From the NCBI GenBank assembly GCA_963573385.1, contig CAUYLG010033027.1, positions 1 through 64,000 on the forward strand: a stretch of DNA of 64,000 nt. Direction: 5' to 3'. Position numbers and translations under genes: made by a program. This DNA is from Cacajao melanocephalus. Lineage: Eukaryota; Chordata; Mammalia; Primates; Pitheciidae. How positions within the stretch are numbered: the first letter of the stretch is position 1; each line of letters starts with the position of its first letter. The notes below the pieces were generated by a model that worked only from the letters and a program-made list of their open reading frames with translations, ran no database searches and was not told where the DNA came from. Below, one piece after another: positions 50,791 to 62,619 of the stretch.

Positions 50791-50965
50791 AACCTTATGT
50801 CTGAGCCAAGGAAACATATGGTGTGGCAGTTGTTACCATCTTTTTGGGAACAGCAGCACTCCTGATGTTTATTGCAGGGAAAAAGGAATCTCAGAATTTG
50901 CCTGATCCCTATAATTTTTTTCCTAAAAATTTTGAAACATCTTTCAGGTGTATTTTAAAATTTAA

Positions 50966-51294
<329 letters not shown>

Positions 51295-51305
51295 AATTTC
51301 TAACT

Positions 51306-51590
51306 TGTTTTTTTATTGTTAAAACATGGTCTCACTCTGACACCCAGGCTGGCGTGCATTAGCGTGATTATGGCTCACTGCAGTCTCGAACTCCTGATCT
51401 CAAATGATCCTCCCACCTCAGCCTCCCGAGTAGCTGGGATCATCAAATCTTGCTCATTTTTTCTATTATTTGTTGAAACAGGTTCTTGCTATGTTGTCCA
51501 GGCTGGTCTTGAACTCGGGAGCTCAGGCAATCCACCTGCCTCAGCCTCCGAAAGGATTATCAGGCGTGAGCCATGGTGCCTGGCCAAATT
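51306..51590 (-). mobile_element. Alu (old), tandem to previous
   Basis: Reverse Alu with AACATGGTCTCACTCTGACA. AAATTTCTAACTT follows both this and the previous Alu, marking the target duplication. Confidence 0.92.
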
Positions 51591-51594
51591 TCTA

Positions 51595-52190
51595 ACTTTT
51601 GAATTCACATATTCATTTATTCTCTTTATCATTCAGTGAGAAATTTTGGGATGGGTAGCCTTGAAGCATCATCCACCAAGTTATTTTATCCACCAGCTTT
51701 AGATACAAAGTATTTTCAAATCATTTTTAAAAAATCAAATTCTGGATTTTGGTCTGAAGATTCTAAAAAGAATTTTGGAGTCTTTAATTCATTATTTGTG
51801 GGCAGGGGAATAAGTACCAATAATTGTATAACTTTCAGTGGAAGTCACGTTAGCTAACTTTAGTCTATTAATTATCCTTGGTTTATTCCTTAAACTGAGT
51901 TACCATAACGGCACCTTCATAAAACAGTGAGTAACCAATTTCACTACTGCCCAAGAGTTTTACTGTGTATATGAGGGCATCTGTTATAAGTATGGGTGTA
52001 ATGTTACAGGTTTTTCTTTGTGTAAGTCTGGATTCACAATATAATAATTACAACAAATGGCAAATACTTTGTGCTTTCTGTGTGCTATTAAGAAAGTATT
52101 CAAGGGAATTTTGAAAATCAAATTTAATTACTATCAAGTTTGTAAAATTTTTGAAAGAAATGGTCAAGAGAGGATACTGTTAGAAATTCT
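51595..52190. other. Gene-free
   Basis: Nothing recognised. Confidence 0.4.
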
Positions 52191-52195
52191 CTTTC

Positions 52196-52481
52196 CAGCC
52201 AGACCTGGTGGCTCACGGCAATAATCCTAGCATTTTGGGAGGACAAGGTGGGTAGATTGCTTAAGCCCAGGAGTTTAAGACCAGTCTGGAAAACAGAGGG
52301 AAGCCTCATCTCTACAAAATATACAAAATTAGTTAGGTGTGGTTGTGTGCACCTGTAGTCCAAGCTACTTGGGAGGCTTAGGTGGGAGGATCACTCAAGT
52401 CTGGGAAGTGGAGGCTACCATGAGCCGTGATGGCGCTACTGCACTTCAGCCTAGGCAAAAAAAAAAAAAAAAAAAAAAAGG
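52196..52481 (+). mobile_element. Alu
   Basis: CCAGCCAGACCTGGTGGCTC to a 22-base A-tail. Confidence 0.92.
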
Positions 52482-52500
52482 AACCAGAAAAGAAAAAGAA

Positions 52501-52806
52501 GGCTGGGCTTGGTGGCTGATGCCCAGAATCCCAGCACTTTGGGAGGCTGATTCAGTGAATCACTTGAGGTCGGGAGTTGGAGACCAGCCTGGTCAGTGTG
52601 AAACCTCATCTCTACTAAAAATACAAAAATTAGCTGGGTGTGGTGGTAGGTGCCTGTAGTCCTAGCTACTCAGGAGGCTGAGGCATTGCTTGGGGCGGTG
52701 GTGGTGGGGTGGGGAGGCTGGAGGTTGCAGTGAGCCGAGATCACACCACTGCACTCCAGCCTGGGCAACAGAGCCACATTCTGTCTCAAAAAGAAAAAAA
52801 GAAAAG
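52501..52806 (+). mobile_element. Alu
   Basis: GGCTGGGCTTGGTGGCTGAT to a GA-interrupted A-tail; a GGTGGTGGGGTGGGG insertion sits in the right monomer. Confidence 0.92.
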
Positions 52807-52809
52807 GAA

Positions 52810-53435
52810 TTTCCTGTCCAAATAACTTTAATAAGTCAAAGTGTATTAACAGTGTTTATGGGAGAGTGTCCACACAAGTACAGCAAGCCTACGAAGTACA
52901 AGTTAAGAGACCTTTTAGTAAAAGAATTTAAACTGAAAGGACAAAGCAGAGATATTTTCCTAGAAGAGTAAGGAGTGGAGGTAAGGAAAACCAGCAGAGA
53001 CACAGGTTATGCTACAGAACCAGAGATGTGCCAATGGCATTGATAGTTTAATACAGAAAAAAATTTATCAGAAAATGGGTATGTATAAATAGTTTGGCTT
53101 CTGAAAAAGAGAAGCAGTGAAGCCTTAGATGGGAGTGAGATAAATCAGCCACTGGCTAGAGGAGCGGTTTGCCCAAGACCAGGGGTGATGCCCCAAGTGT
53201 CTGGAAATAACAGTTGTGATGTTGTAAAGCCCCCATAGTCTAAGTTGGGTGAGACTAAAGCATTTCCTCACCTGTAATATAGCTCAACAGTATTTCTACT
53301 CTGTGATTTCCTTACGTTTTACTAAAGCACAATTATATACTTAAAATTGATGGTGTATGCTGGACTGCTGGTCATTCTCAACTCTGGCCAAGTATCAGAA
53401 TTATTTATTGAATATACAGGTGCCCTATATAGGTG
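52810..53435. other. Gene-free
   Basis: Nothing recognised. Confidence 0.4.
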
Positions 53436-53438
53436 CGT

Positions 53439-53456
53439 ACACACACACACACACAC
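53439..53456. repeat. (AC)n microsatellite
   Basis: Nine AC units. Confidence 0.9.
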
Positions 53457-53545
53457 CATATTCCATTCCTCAGCTTGGATATTCTGACAGAGTTAGTGGA
53501 GGGTACTTCTGGCCAATTTATATTTTCATAAGACCTCTGGCTATT

Positions 53546-53675
53546 TTTTTTTTTAGGCAGAGATGAAATATTGCTATGTTGCCCAAAATGGTCTTGAACT
53601 TCTGAGCTCAAGTAATTCTCCCAACTCACCCTCCAAAGTGCTGGGATTATAGGTGTGAGCCACTGCATCAGGGCA
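53546..53675 (-). mobile_element. Alu monomer
   Basis: T-tract, GGCAGAGATGAAATATTGCT to GAGCCACTGCATCAGGGC; right monomer only. Confidence 0.85.
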
Positions 53676-53923
53676 AGACCTCTGATTAATATCCTAGGTT
53701 TATTTGTTTGAAAGTTTCACATATCCTCTTAACCACAATTTGTTGGCAGAGTTTTAATCTGAAGGGCTTGGGTCTCGTGTTGAATGAATGAGGTTCACCT
53801 GATGGGTGAGAGTAAGGTGAAATGGAAAGCAAACAGGGTGACATACAGATTCGGCAGGTGAGCCTCCCCTCTCCGAAACCATAAGATTGAGTATGCCTGA
53901 ATTCTTCCCAGAGTGGAAGAATC

Positions 53924-53928
<5 letters not shown>

Positions 53929-53967
<39 letters not shown>
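53929..53967. repeat. (TG)n microsatellite
   Basis: About 19 uninterrupted TG units. Confidence 0.97.
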
Positions 53968-53969
<2 letters not shown>

Positions 53970-53971
<2 letters not shown>

Positions 53972-55490
53972 CCTTTAAATATTTCTGTTTTAACATTCAT
54001 TGTTATTGAGTCACTGTCATTGAGAAAAGTTAGAAAGGATATATCAGGAGTAGAAAATAGAAAGTAAATAAAATATCGAAATAAAAATTGGGTTTTATAA
54101 ATGATATAATAGGCAAAATAAAGGAAAGCCATCCTAGACCTCTGGTTTAAATGAAGACGGCACTTGGTGAGATGTGTTCCAGGGGAGTTCACATGATGTA
54201 TGTTTTCAGAGAATTACCATATTGTATATGCTGCTGTATTTTTTATTTTCGTGGATTAAAAGGCATGTTGAGATTTCGGAGTTTTACTTATGATGTCAGA
54301 CTCTGCACTTTTTCTCTGTAATGTTTGACATTTCTTCCTAGCTAAGCCTCAAGTTATAAAGTGTGTGTTGTCCCATGTGGATAGTGACAGTGAAAAAAAC
54401 CTAAGAACTCAATTTGGGGCAGAAGAATGTAATCAATTATTTCAGAAGTGGTACAAATCATATGACATTTAGAGCATTCTGGCCTTTCCTGAGTCTTTTT
54501 TCTCCGTTCCTGGATTTCTTATCTTCATGTGAGCAAGTCTGAGGTTACTATATGTTGCCTCTCACAGGCCAGAGTCTCATTCTAAATATTCACAATAGAT
54601 ATTTATTTATTAAACAGACGGTGGTGGGTGGGGGTAAGTTTTTGTTTTTTAAACAAAAGTGGTTCTTATGGGCATTTTCAAAAGCTGCAGCAGGAAACTA
54701 AGAAGAAAATTTTGAATTGAGAGATCTCTTCAAACCACATTCAGACTCAATTCTGCTATTCTATTTATGTTTATTTTTAAAGGAGATTAGCCTTATTTTA
54801 ACACCAATAATCTTATCACAAAAGCTCCCAGACGAAGACCCTGTAGACTTTGTAATGACCTTAATCAAGTATTAGCCCTACACTTCAATTAATCCTCAAC
54901 CATACAAAACGTATGTTCTTTTCTCTGAAGCTGGAGCAAGTTGACAGGGGATTAATAATGGAGTGAAGGGAAGAGTGGAATTGCAGGCATAGCAGACAGG
55001 CACAGCAGGCCAGGAAGAGCGTCCAGAGAAAACATTATCCAGACTCATGTTTATGTTCTCTGCCACTCTCACAGACTTTTGCTGAAAAATGAGCCATTCA
55101 ATAAATATTTGAATCTAGATAGGGAAGGTGAAGAAGAGGAAATTTGCACTTATGAAGTTTTAATTTGCAATTATTTTGGCTACATTTTTGCCTTCCCAAA
55201 CCTCTGGTCTTTAGGAGCGAAACTTCATAACGAAACTTATACTTTGTCCAGCACAGAGAAGGCCATCAAAATGCCACTGTTTAAATAAAAAAATGAGAGG
55301 GTAAGTCCCTTGAGCTGTAAATCTGATCTCCTTTAAACATTATTTGTACTAATAAATTATTCCCTAATTTATTAGTTACTACGTGGAAATAAAAATAAAC
55401 GTGGAATGGAGCTGTGTTTAGCGTCATTAGGCTGACAGGAATACAGTGCATTCAACTTGTAGACACCCTTCCCCTCCTACGAAGAGCGAG
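53970..55490. other. Gene-free AT-rich flank upstream of H4
   Basis: No gene or repeat family recognised over 1.5 kb. Confidence 0.45.
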
Positions 55491-55500
55491 GTCGCACTGG

Positions 55501-55977
<477 letters not shown>

Positions 55978-56012
55978 AACGGTCTCCAGGGAACTTTAAA
56001 AAAAAAAAAAAA

Positions 56013-56028
56013 GGCCCTTTTCAGGGCC
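56013..56028 (+). terminator. Histone 3' stem-loop of H4 (GGCCCT variant)
   Basis: GGCCCTTTTCAGGGCC: a C-G pair replaces the usual U-A pair in the stem, on both arms. Preceded by a 15-base A-run, 35 bases after the stop. Confidence 0.96.
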
Positions 56029-56044
56029 GCCCACAGAGTCACTT

Positions 56045-56053
56045 AAAGAGCTG
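56045..56053 (+). promoter_or_regulatory. Histone downstream element of H4
   Basis: AAAGAGCTG, exact U7 pairing core, 16 bases after the stem-loop. Confidence 0.9.
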
Positions 56054-56249
56054 AAATACGTTGCAAGAATGTAAGTCTGGATAGCAGAGCTCGCTGCGCC
56101 GGCCTACATAAGATTCCTGACGGGCATATTAGGTTTTATATGGTATTGTCTTTACCTGACTGCACATTTTGACAAGTACATTTTAAGCAGAAAGTAGGTC
56201 TAGACAGGTTAAGCTCTAGTAAGAGTAATTGGCTCCACTGAAGAGTTTT

Positions 56250-56520
56250 TCCGTGTGCTGTGTCTCAACGCTTGTAATCCCAGCATTCAGAGACGCCAAT
56301 TCGGGTGGGTCACTTGGTCAGGAGTTAGACCAGCCTGGCCAACTTGGTGAAACCCCATCTCTACCAAAAACACAAAAATAAGCTGGGCGTGGTGGCCTGA
56401 GTCTGTAATCCCAGCTACTGAGGAGGCTGAGACAGAAGAATCGCTTGAACGCAGAAAGGGGAGGTTGAGCCGAGATCGCAGCCACTACGCTCCAGCCCTC
56501 CAGCCGGGGCAATAGAGACT
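56250..56520 (+). mobile_element. Alu (diverged, small deletions)
   Basis: TGTGCTGTGTCTCAACGCTT to GGGGCAATAGAGACTCTC, no A-tail left. Confidence 0.88.
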
Positions 56521-56524
56521 CTCA

Positions 56525-57600
56525 AAAGTCATGCATTTGAAAGCATTCTAAGAATGATACTTTGGACTTAACCCGGTGGCTGGAGGCACCTGTTGAACAA
56601 AGGTTAACACCCTTTGACGCATACAGCACACAGCTATGTAAATAAAGCATCTTTAGGGATAAGCTCTCATTTGCAGGAGGATTGGGTTCTATGGCCATTG
56701 TCCTGTTGGCCAAAACTAAGTGGTCTAATAGTCCCCAGAACTGGAGGAAGAACCATAGCTGGTTAACTGTTTTTAACCTTATGTATGCCAGGCACTAGAA
56801 GGCCAGAGGAGCAAAGGTGCAGGAAGTCATCCAGAGGGATTCCCATATTGTTGAGAGACTGGCCAAGTGCAGGGAGAGGCTAGTCATTCATCGTCACTGT
56901 GATGAGAATCTAGGGACAGTCCACTGCTGGGCACAGCATTTAGACAAAAGAGTTCTCTGCTATGTCAGGCAAGTGAGCTAAGATACTTTAGCTAAGACCC
57001 CGAGAGTTAAAACAATTTTGTGGTTTAGGAGGGTTGAATTCAGATCCTAACTGGGCAGCCTCCAACATTTCCATGAAGCTTTGGATTCTCAAAATTTTTC
57101 GGACTGCACAATGCTCTGGCAGTCTGATAAAACCTGCAGGCTCTTCATAAAGAAAATACTTAATTCATAGGGTTACAATTGTTTCACCAATAATATTAAA
57201 ATAACTATCAAACCACTTGACAGTAATATGTGTTTCTGTTGATATATATCAAATATATAATAACAGTAGTACTTCTGAATCCATATTCTGGAAGAACATG
57301 ATTCTTATTTATTGATCCCTTGAGGTCGGTGGACACCATATTAAGAACCAGTAGTTACAATGACACCACAGGAAAAGTCTAGAATGTAATACTTGCGTTA
57401 AAAAAAAAAAAATCAGCATATCATTGTTTGGATACCGAATTTATCTCCACTCCCTTCCTCAACAAACAATGGCATTTTCAGAACTCAGATGCTCTTATAT
57501 GTAAAAGCCTACTTTAGTGCACCATCAAGCTTTTCAGGATTGAACATCAGATTGTTTAATTCCTGGACCTTTAGGTATACACCACGTCTCTGACAAGAAG
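56525..57600. other. Gene-free between H4 and H1t
   Basis: About 1.1 kb; no gene or family recognised. Confidence 0.45.
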
Positions 57601-57604
57601 CCCT

Positions 57605-58205
57605 TTTTCTTTAACTTTTTAAGTTTTGGACAAGGTCTCATTCGCTGTCACCCAGGCTGGAGTTAAGTAGCATGATCATGGCTCACCGTATTCTCAAATT
57701 CCTGGGCTCAAGTGATTTTCCCTTCTCAGCCTCCGGAGTTGCAGGGTCTAAAGCAGCACGCCAACCATGTTCACCTACTTTACTCTTTTGTAAAACCAGC
57801 AGTCTCCAACCTGTTTAGCACCAGGAACTGGTTTCGTCTAGGACAACTATACCACAGATCAGAAAGTGCAGGGGCTGAGGGTGGTGATTTCCGGACTAAA
57901 ACTGTTCCACCTCAGATGAGGCATTAGATTGTCATAAGGAACCTGCAACCTGGATCCCTTGCATGTGCCACTCAGAATAGAGTTTGCGCTTATGAGAATC
58001 TAACGCTGCCGCTAACCTGACAGGTGGCGGAACTCAGGGTAATGCTCGTTCACCCCTCACCTTCTGCTGTGCCGCCCAATTCGTTACGAGCCACGGACAG
58101 GGACCGGTACTGGTCCATGGCCCGGAGCATGGGGACCTCTGGTATAGATGGTCTGTGTTGCCCAGGCTGGTCTCAAAACCTGGGAAATAATTCTCCCACC
58201 TCAAG
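57605..58205 (-). mobile_element. Old Alu split by a MER1-type transposon
   Basis: The left piece (57605-57765, GACAAGGTCTCATTCGCTGT...AGCCTCCGGAGTTGC) and the right piece (58153-58205, TTGCCCAGGCTGGTCTCAAA) belong to one reverse Alu interrupted by the element at 57798-58147. Confidence 0.75.
57798..58147 (-). mobile_element. MER1-type hAT-Charlie non-autonomous transposon
   Basis: Inverted ends CAGCAGTCTCCAACCTGTTT and GGAGCATGGGGACCTCTG; body with CATTAGATTGTCATAAGGA, GAGAATCTAACGCTGCCGCT and ACCGGTACTGGTCCATGGCC, all landmarks of MER1A/B. Confidence 0.88.
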
Positions 58206-58291
58206 ACTTTTCATCTCAGCCCATCACAAGTTAAAACCTACAGTTTACTGTCAGAAACTTAAGTGTTACGCCATCTTAAAATAATGTGGGT

Positions 58292-58307
58292 GGCTCTTAA
58301 AAGAGCC
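58292..58307 (-). terminator. Histone 3' stem-loop of H1t, UUUA loop
   Basis: Minus strand GGCTCTTTTAAGAGCC: perfect 6-bp stem with loop TTTA instead of the usual TTTC, 37 bases after the stop. Confidence 0.95.
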
Positions 58308-58344
58308 TTTGGGTTCTTTCTCAGTCGGCTTCCTGGAAAGCTCT

Positions 58345-58971
58345 TTACTTCTTAGATGTGGCCTTTCTAACATTAGTTTTATGTTGTGGGGTCAATTTGG
58401 GCTTTCTACCCTTTGCCTTCACTGGGCTCTTCGGCTGTTGCTTACCCTTGGCTCCTTTAGGCTTTCTCCCATTTCTAGCAGCCTTTTTAGGAGCTGTCGC
58501 CCTCGGCTTCTTGGCTTTCTTACTGGTTTTAGCAGTCTTTGGAGACTTGGAGTCCCTGGATAAAACCAGCTTCTTGGTCTTGGAAGAAGCGGACTTTTTG
58601 GCCTTACTCCTGGAAGGTTTAGGAGCGACCTTCTTACTGAGCTTAAAGGAACCGGAGGCACCAGTACCCCTGGTTTGCACCAGGATTCCCTTGTTCACTA
58701 AGCTTTTGAGGGACAGTTTAATGCGGCTATTATTCTTCTCCACGTCGTAGCCCGCAGCAGCCAGTGACTTCTTGAGCGCAGCCAGTGACATACCTACTCT
58801 TTCCTGTGACATTGAAAGGGCCTCGGTGATCAACTTGGACACCGAGAGATTGGGCGCTTTACGACTTGGAACTGTCAAGGCAGCAGACTTTTTCCCACGC
58901 TTCTTGGCTGTAGGCCTCTCCATAGCGGCTGGAACAGAACCGGCAGGAGCTGCAGGTACAGTTTCAGACAT
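58345..58971 (-). CDS. H1-6: Testis-specific linker histone H1t
   Basis: Linker histone made in mid-to-late pachytene spermatocytes and spermatids. 208 codons plus TAA, one more than human by recollection. N-tail [20 protein letters not shown]; globular domain about residues 38-113 ([59 protein letters not shown]); C-tail with [15 protein letters not shown] and NVRKATSKK, diagnostic of H1t. The start is set by MSETVPAA; a 7-codon in-frame extension upstream is not conserved family sequence. Its C-tail is less purely KAP-rich than that of H1.2, as expected for H1t. Promoter has the H1 box, GC box, CCAAT and TATA; stem-loop present although expression is not tied to S phase. Confidence 0.97.
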   Translation of the reverse strand: MSETVPAAPAGSVPAAMERPTAKKRGKKSAALTVPSRKAPNLSVSKLITEALSMSQERVGMSLAALKKSLAAAGYDVEKNNSRIKLSLKSLVNKGILVQTRGTGASGSFKLSKKVAPKPSRSKAKKSASSKTKKLVLSRDSKSPKTAKTSKKAKKPRATAPKKAARNGRKPKGAKGKQQPKSPVKAKGRKPKLTPQHKTNVRKATSKK

Positions 58972-59037
58972 AACAGCAGAAAAACGCACCAAATAGCAAC
59001 TAGCGAAGAGCGTAAAACGCTAGGGGGCCTCCAGGCC

Positions 59038-59116
59038 TTATATAGGGCAGGGCGCGCTGTGATTGGTGCATCACGTAGGCACCGCCCCCGCCCCCGGACG
59101 AGGAGCATTTGTGTTT
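59038..59116 (-). promoter_or_regulatory. H1t promoter: TATA, CCAAT, GC box, H1 box
   Basis: Minus strand: TATATAAGG (about 59037-59045), CCAAT (59062-59066), GC box (CCGCCCCCGCCCCCGG on plus, 59082-59096) and the AAACACA box (59110-59116). The interval 59067-59087 between CCAAT and the GC box is where the testis-specific TE element of rodent H1t lies. Confidence 0.85.
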
Positions 59117-59119
59117 GTT

Positions 59120-59840
59120 TAACCCAGAGAAGTTGACTGTAACAAAATCCCTCTGTACAGAATCTCCCAGAGTTTCGTGCTAAATGATCTGGGGAAATTC
59201 ATATTTCACACGACTTTTCCCTTTTTAATGAAAAATGACCCTGGTTGCCAAAACTATTTGAGAAAGCCCTCGATTTTCAGTCAAATTGAAGGAGAAGAAC
59301 AAAACTTCCCCCTTTCCTTGTAAATTGATAAGTAATTTTTGGCAGAAGACTTATTTCATTTCTTCAGAGTGGTCTTCCAAATGGATAGCTTCAAATCGAT
59401 AGAGGAAATAAATTATTCACGCAATTATTTTTATTTAAAATTATTTATATATGTGAAGGAAGTAACACAGACCTCTTAGCTGTCTAACTGTGGAGTCAGA
59501 AGATGCTTATAGAATTGTCAAAGACTGCAGAGGATGTCTTTATTTAGGCAAGTGCAATCTAATAAACCATAATCCGCAGGAACATGCGTTGTCTGTGATT
59601 AAAGATGCTCCCAAGTCCCTGTAGCTTTAGAGAAGACTCTCAAGGATGGGGTTATATCAAGATCTCACACATTATGTCAGATTGGCCAAAATCTGGCCAT
59701 TCTCATGGCTGGTGTCTTCAACTGCGGTTTGCTTCTGGTTTCATTAATTTACCTCCCCTCCATCTCCCTGCCGGTTCCTACCTCCCCAGATAAACAGACA
59801 CAGTCCCTCCCCCAAATTAACTATAAAACGTTAACTATAA
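59120..59840. other. Gene-free upstream flank of H1t
   Basis: No gene or clear repeat recognised. Confidence 0.45.
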
Positions 59841-59842
59841 AA

Positions 59843-59895
59843 AATTAGGTGGGTGTGGTGGCACGTTCCTATGGTCCCACCTACCTCAAAACATG
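59843..59895 (+). mobile_element. Alu fragment
   Basis: AAAATTAGGTGGGTGTGGTG GCACGTTCC, a linker-to-right-monomer piece, directly before a full Alu. Confidence 0.7.
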
Positions 59896-59899
59896 AGGT

Positions 59900-60234
<335 letters not shown>

Positions 60235-60279
60235 CTACTGGAAACTACAGACCTCATGTCTAACAGGACTGGGCTGGTT

Positions 60280-60525
60280 TAGCCGGCGGTGGTTCATGCC
60301 TGTAATCCCAGCACTTTAAAAAGCTGAAGTGGGAGGACTGCTGGAGGCCAGGAGTTTGAGACTAGGCTGGCCTGGTCTCAAAAAAAAAAAAAAATTAGCT
60401 GGTTATAGTGTGGTGCCATATACCTACAGTCCCAGCTACTGGGCAGACTGAAGAGGATCCTTAGAGCCCACAAATTTGAGGTTGCAGCTATTGCATTCCA
60501 GCCTGGGCAACAAGTGAGACCCCAT
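60280..60525 (+). mobile_element. Alu (shortened, old)
   Basis: AGCCGGCGGTGGTTCATGCC, early A-run at 60380, ends GTGAGACCCCATCTATG. Confidence 0.88.
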
Positions 60526-60801
60526 CTATGAATTATTTACTTAGTTAATTAACTTAGCTGGCAGATTTGGCTGCAGAGCTGTGGAATAATATCCAGTATG
60601 CTCCCTTGAGCTTCTCCTGGAACTGGTCTTCCAGAGAGGTCTGGAGATAAGAGCTTGCTCTCAAAGGCCAAGGCCTTTCTGTGATGCTGAGGGAGTTTAG
60701 TAGGCCCATAACATAGGGTCTCAACAAAGGAAAACTCCATAAGAGCCGTTTTGTGAAGATCCCCAAATACTAGTGTGAGACATCGGGTAGACGTTGCAAG
60801 T

Positions 60802-60954
<153 letters not shown>

Positions 60955-60985
<31 letters not shown>
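60955..60985. repeat. (AT)n microsatellite
   Basis: About 15 AT units directly on the A-tail of the chimeric Alu. Confidence 0.95.
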
Positions 60986-60988
<3 letters not shown>

Positions 60989-60989
60989 G

Positions 60990-61625
60990 TCAAAAGACTG
61001 CAGAGGATGTCTTTAATTTAGAAAAATGCCTAAATTTTAAAAATATATATATTTTTTATTTCATTTATTTGCAGAAAACAGTACTATCCTGAGCGCCAGC
61101 ACTTCAACATAGTCTATTGTAAACTAGTTCATTTCTAAAAAAAAAACAGCGGGTTGGAAATCATGAGTTTGATTTCACAACTCACTAAAGTACCATGTCA
61201 CTCAGTTTGGAAAATATTTTTCTTTAGAGAGATTACAGGTGCATCTTTCTGAGCACCTGTATGTTCTTACATCTGTTTGGCTTCTCTGACCTTTGATAAT
61301 TTCTGAGGGTTTGTACCATTAAATGTTAGTGACTAGGGGTCAGATTATGGATCAGGTTGATTCTAACATTTACAAGTTGACAGATTCCATTGCTTTAAAA
61401 CTAACACAGGATTAGAGAATTTAGAAAACTGTTAGATTCCGTAAATTAAGACCCAGAAAAAAATGATGCATAATTTGATTTAGATAAAAAGTTCCCATAA
61501 AAACAAATGATGATTTCTTATAGAGTCATGGCTAATTAAAAAAACGGGAAAAATGACCTTCGCTAGTAAAGGAAACTTAAAATAAGGAAATGTAATTTCA
61601 AACGTTTTTAGGGGGATGTATTAAC
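60990..61625. other. Gene-free AT-rich
   Basis: Nothing recognised. Confidence 0.4.
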
Positions 61626-61629
61626 AATG

Positions 61630-62160
61630 CTTTTAAAAATTTATTGTAAATACGAGCGCTATAAAACAGGAATTTCCATATTATGTTGGGAATATAAATT
61701 GGCATGATCCTGAATGGCAGTTTGGCAATGTATATGTTAAGGACCTTAGAAAATGTTTTTCACTTTTGATTTAGTATTTACACTTCATGAAGTCTATTCT
61801 TAGGAAATAATATTTGAATGAAGATTTATGTACAAACGTGTGTGAGCTGTATAATCTATAATGCATAGAAACGGGGATTAATTGAAATAGTCAATAACGA
61901 ATAACTAATTATGTAAGTATCAATATATCCATAAATTATACATCCATAAAAATTGTTTATAAGCATATTTATCTAAACATATACATAGCATGACACCTAA
62001 AATTTTACATATGATACATGATATATGTATATATGAATATGAATATATATGACGTACATGAAAGAATAGGAGACACTAGGAGTTATTTTAATTTTGTCTT
62101 TATGCTTCTCATTTCATAAATTTCTATGAAAAAGTTTAATAGTTTTATACTCAGAAAAAA
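61630..62160 (+). mobile_element. HAL1/L1M-type LINE remnant
   Basis: AATATAAATTGGCATGATCC, GGCAGTTTGGCAATGTATAT, AGTCTATTCTTAGGAAATAA, GATTTATGTACAAACGTG and GGGGATTAATTGAAATAG follow the old L1M/HAL1 3' order. Confidence 0.7.
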
Positions 62161-62399
62161 ACAAGGTAATTTTTCTTAGCCAGGTGTTTATTGGTCCTTC
62201 TTTGGTTGTTCAAAATACCTCTGTTTATATTCTTCTAGGATCACTCATTTTCATTGGTTTATTTGCAAGATGAAACAGTTTCCAGCAGTGATGAGTGTTG
62301 GAAAAGATATTTCTAAAGGCTGTTGTCTCCTTCTAGGGAAAAGAGAGAGAGTGATTGATTCACTTCTGTAGTTTATCAGGTACGAAATATTGTATTTGA

Positions 62400-62615
62400 C
62401 TGTGAGAACAATAATGATGATGGCAAAAGTTCATTGGGTGTTTGCTCTGTTCCAGGTAGTATTTTGAGAACTTTACATAATAGATACCAATGCATTTAGT
62501 TGTTACAACAACCTTGTGAGTTATCTACTGTCATTCTCCCTGCGTTATGGATGAGGAAATTAAGGCACAGAGAGGTTGAGTTTCCCAGGTAGCGCAGCTG
62601 TTGGATAGTGAGTGT
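62400..62615 (+). mobile_element. MIR
   Basis: TTGGGTGTTTGCTCTGTTCC, GTTACAACAACCTTGTGAGT and GGAAATTAAGGCACAGAGAG; close to full MIR. Confidence 0.75.
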
Positions 62616-62619
62616 GTGC

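Noticed and set aside
58358..58750. Plus-strand frame opposite H1t
   Set aside because: Shadow of the H1t gene.
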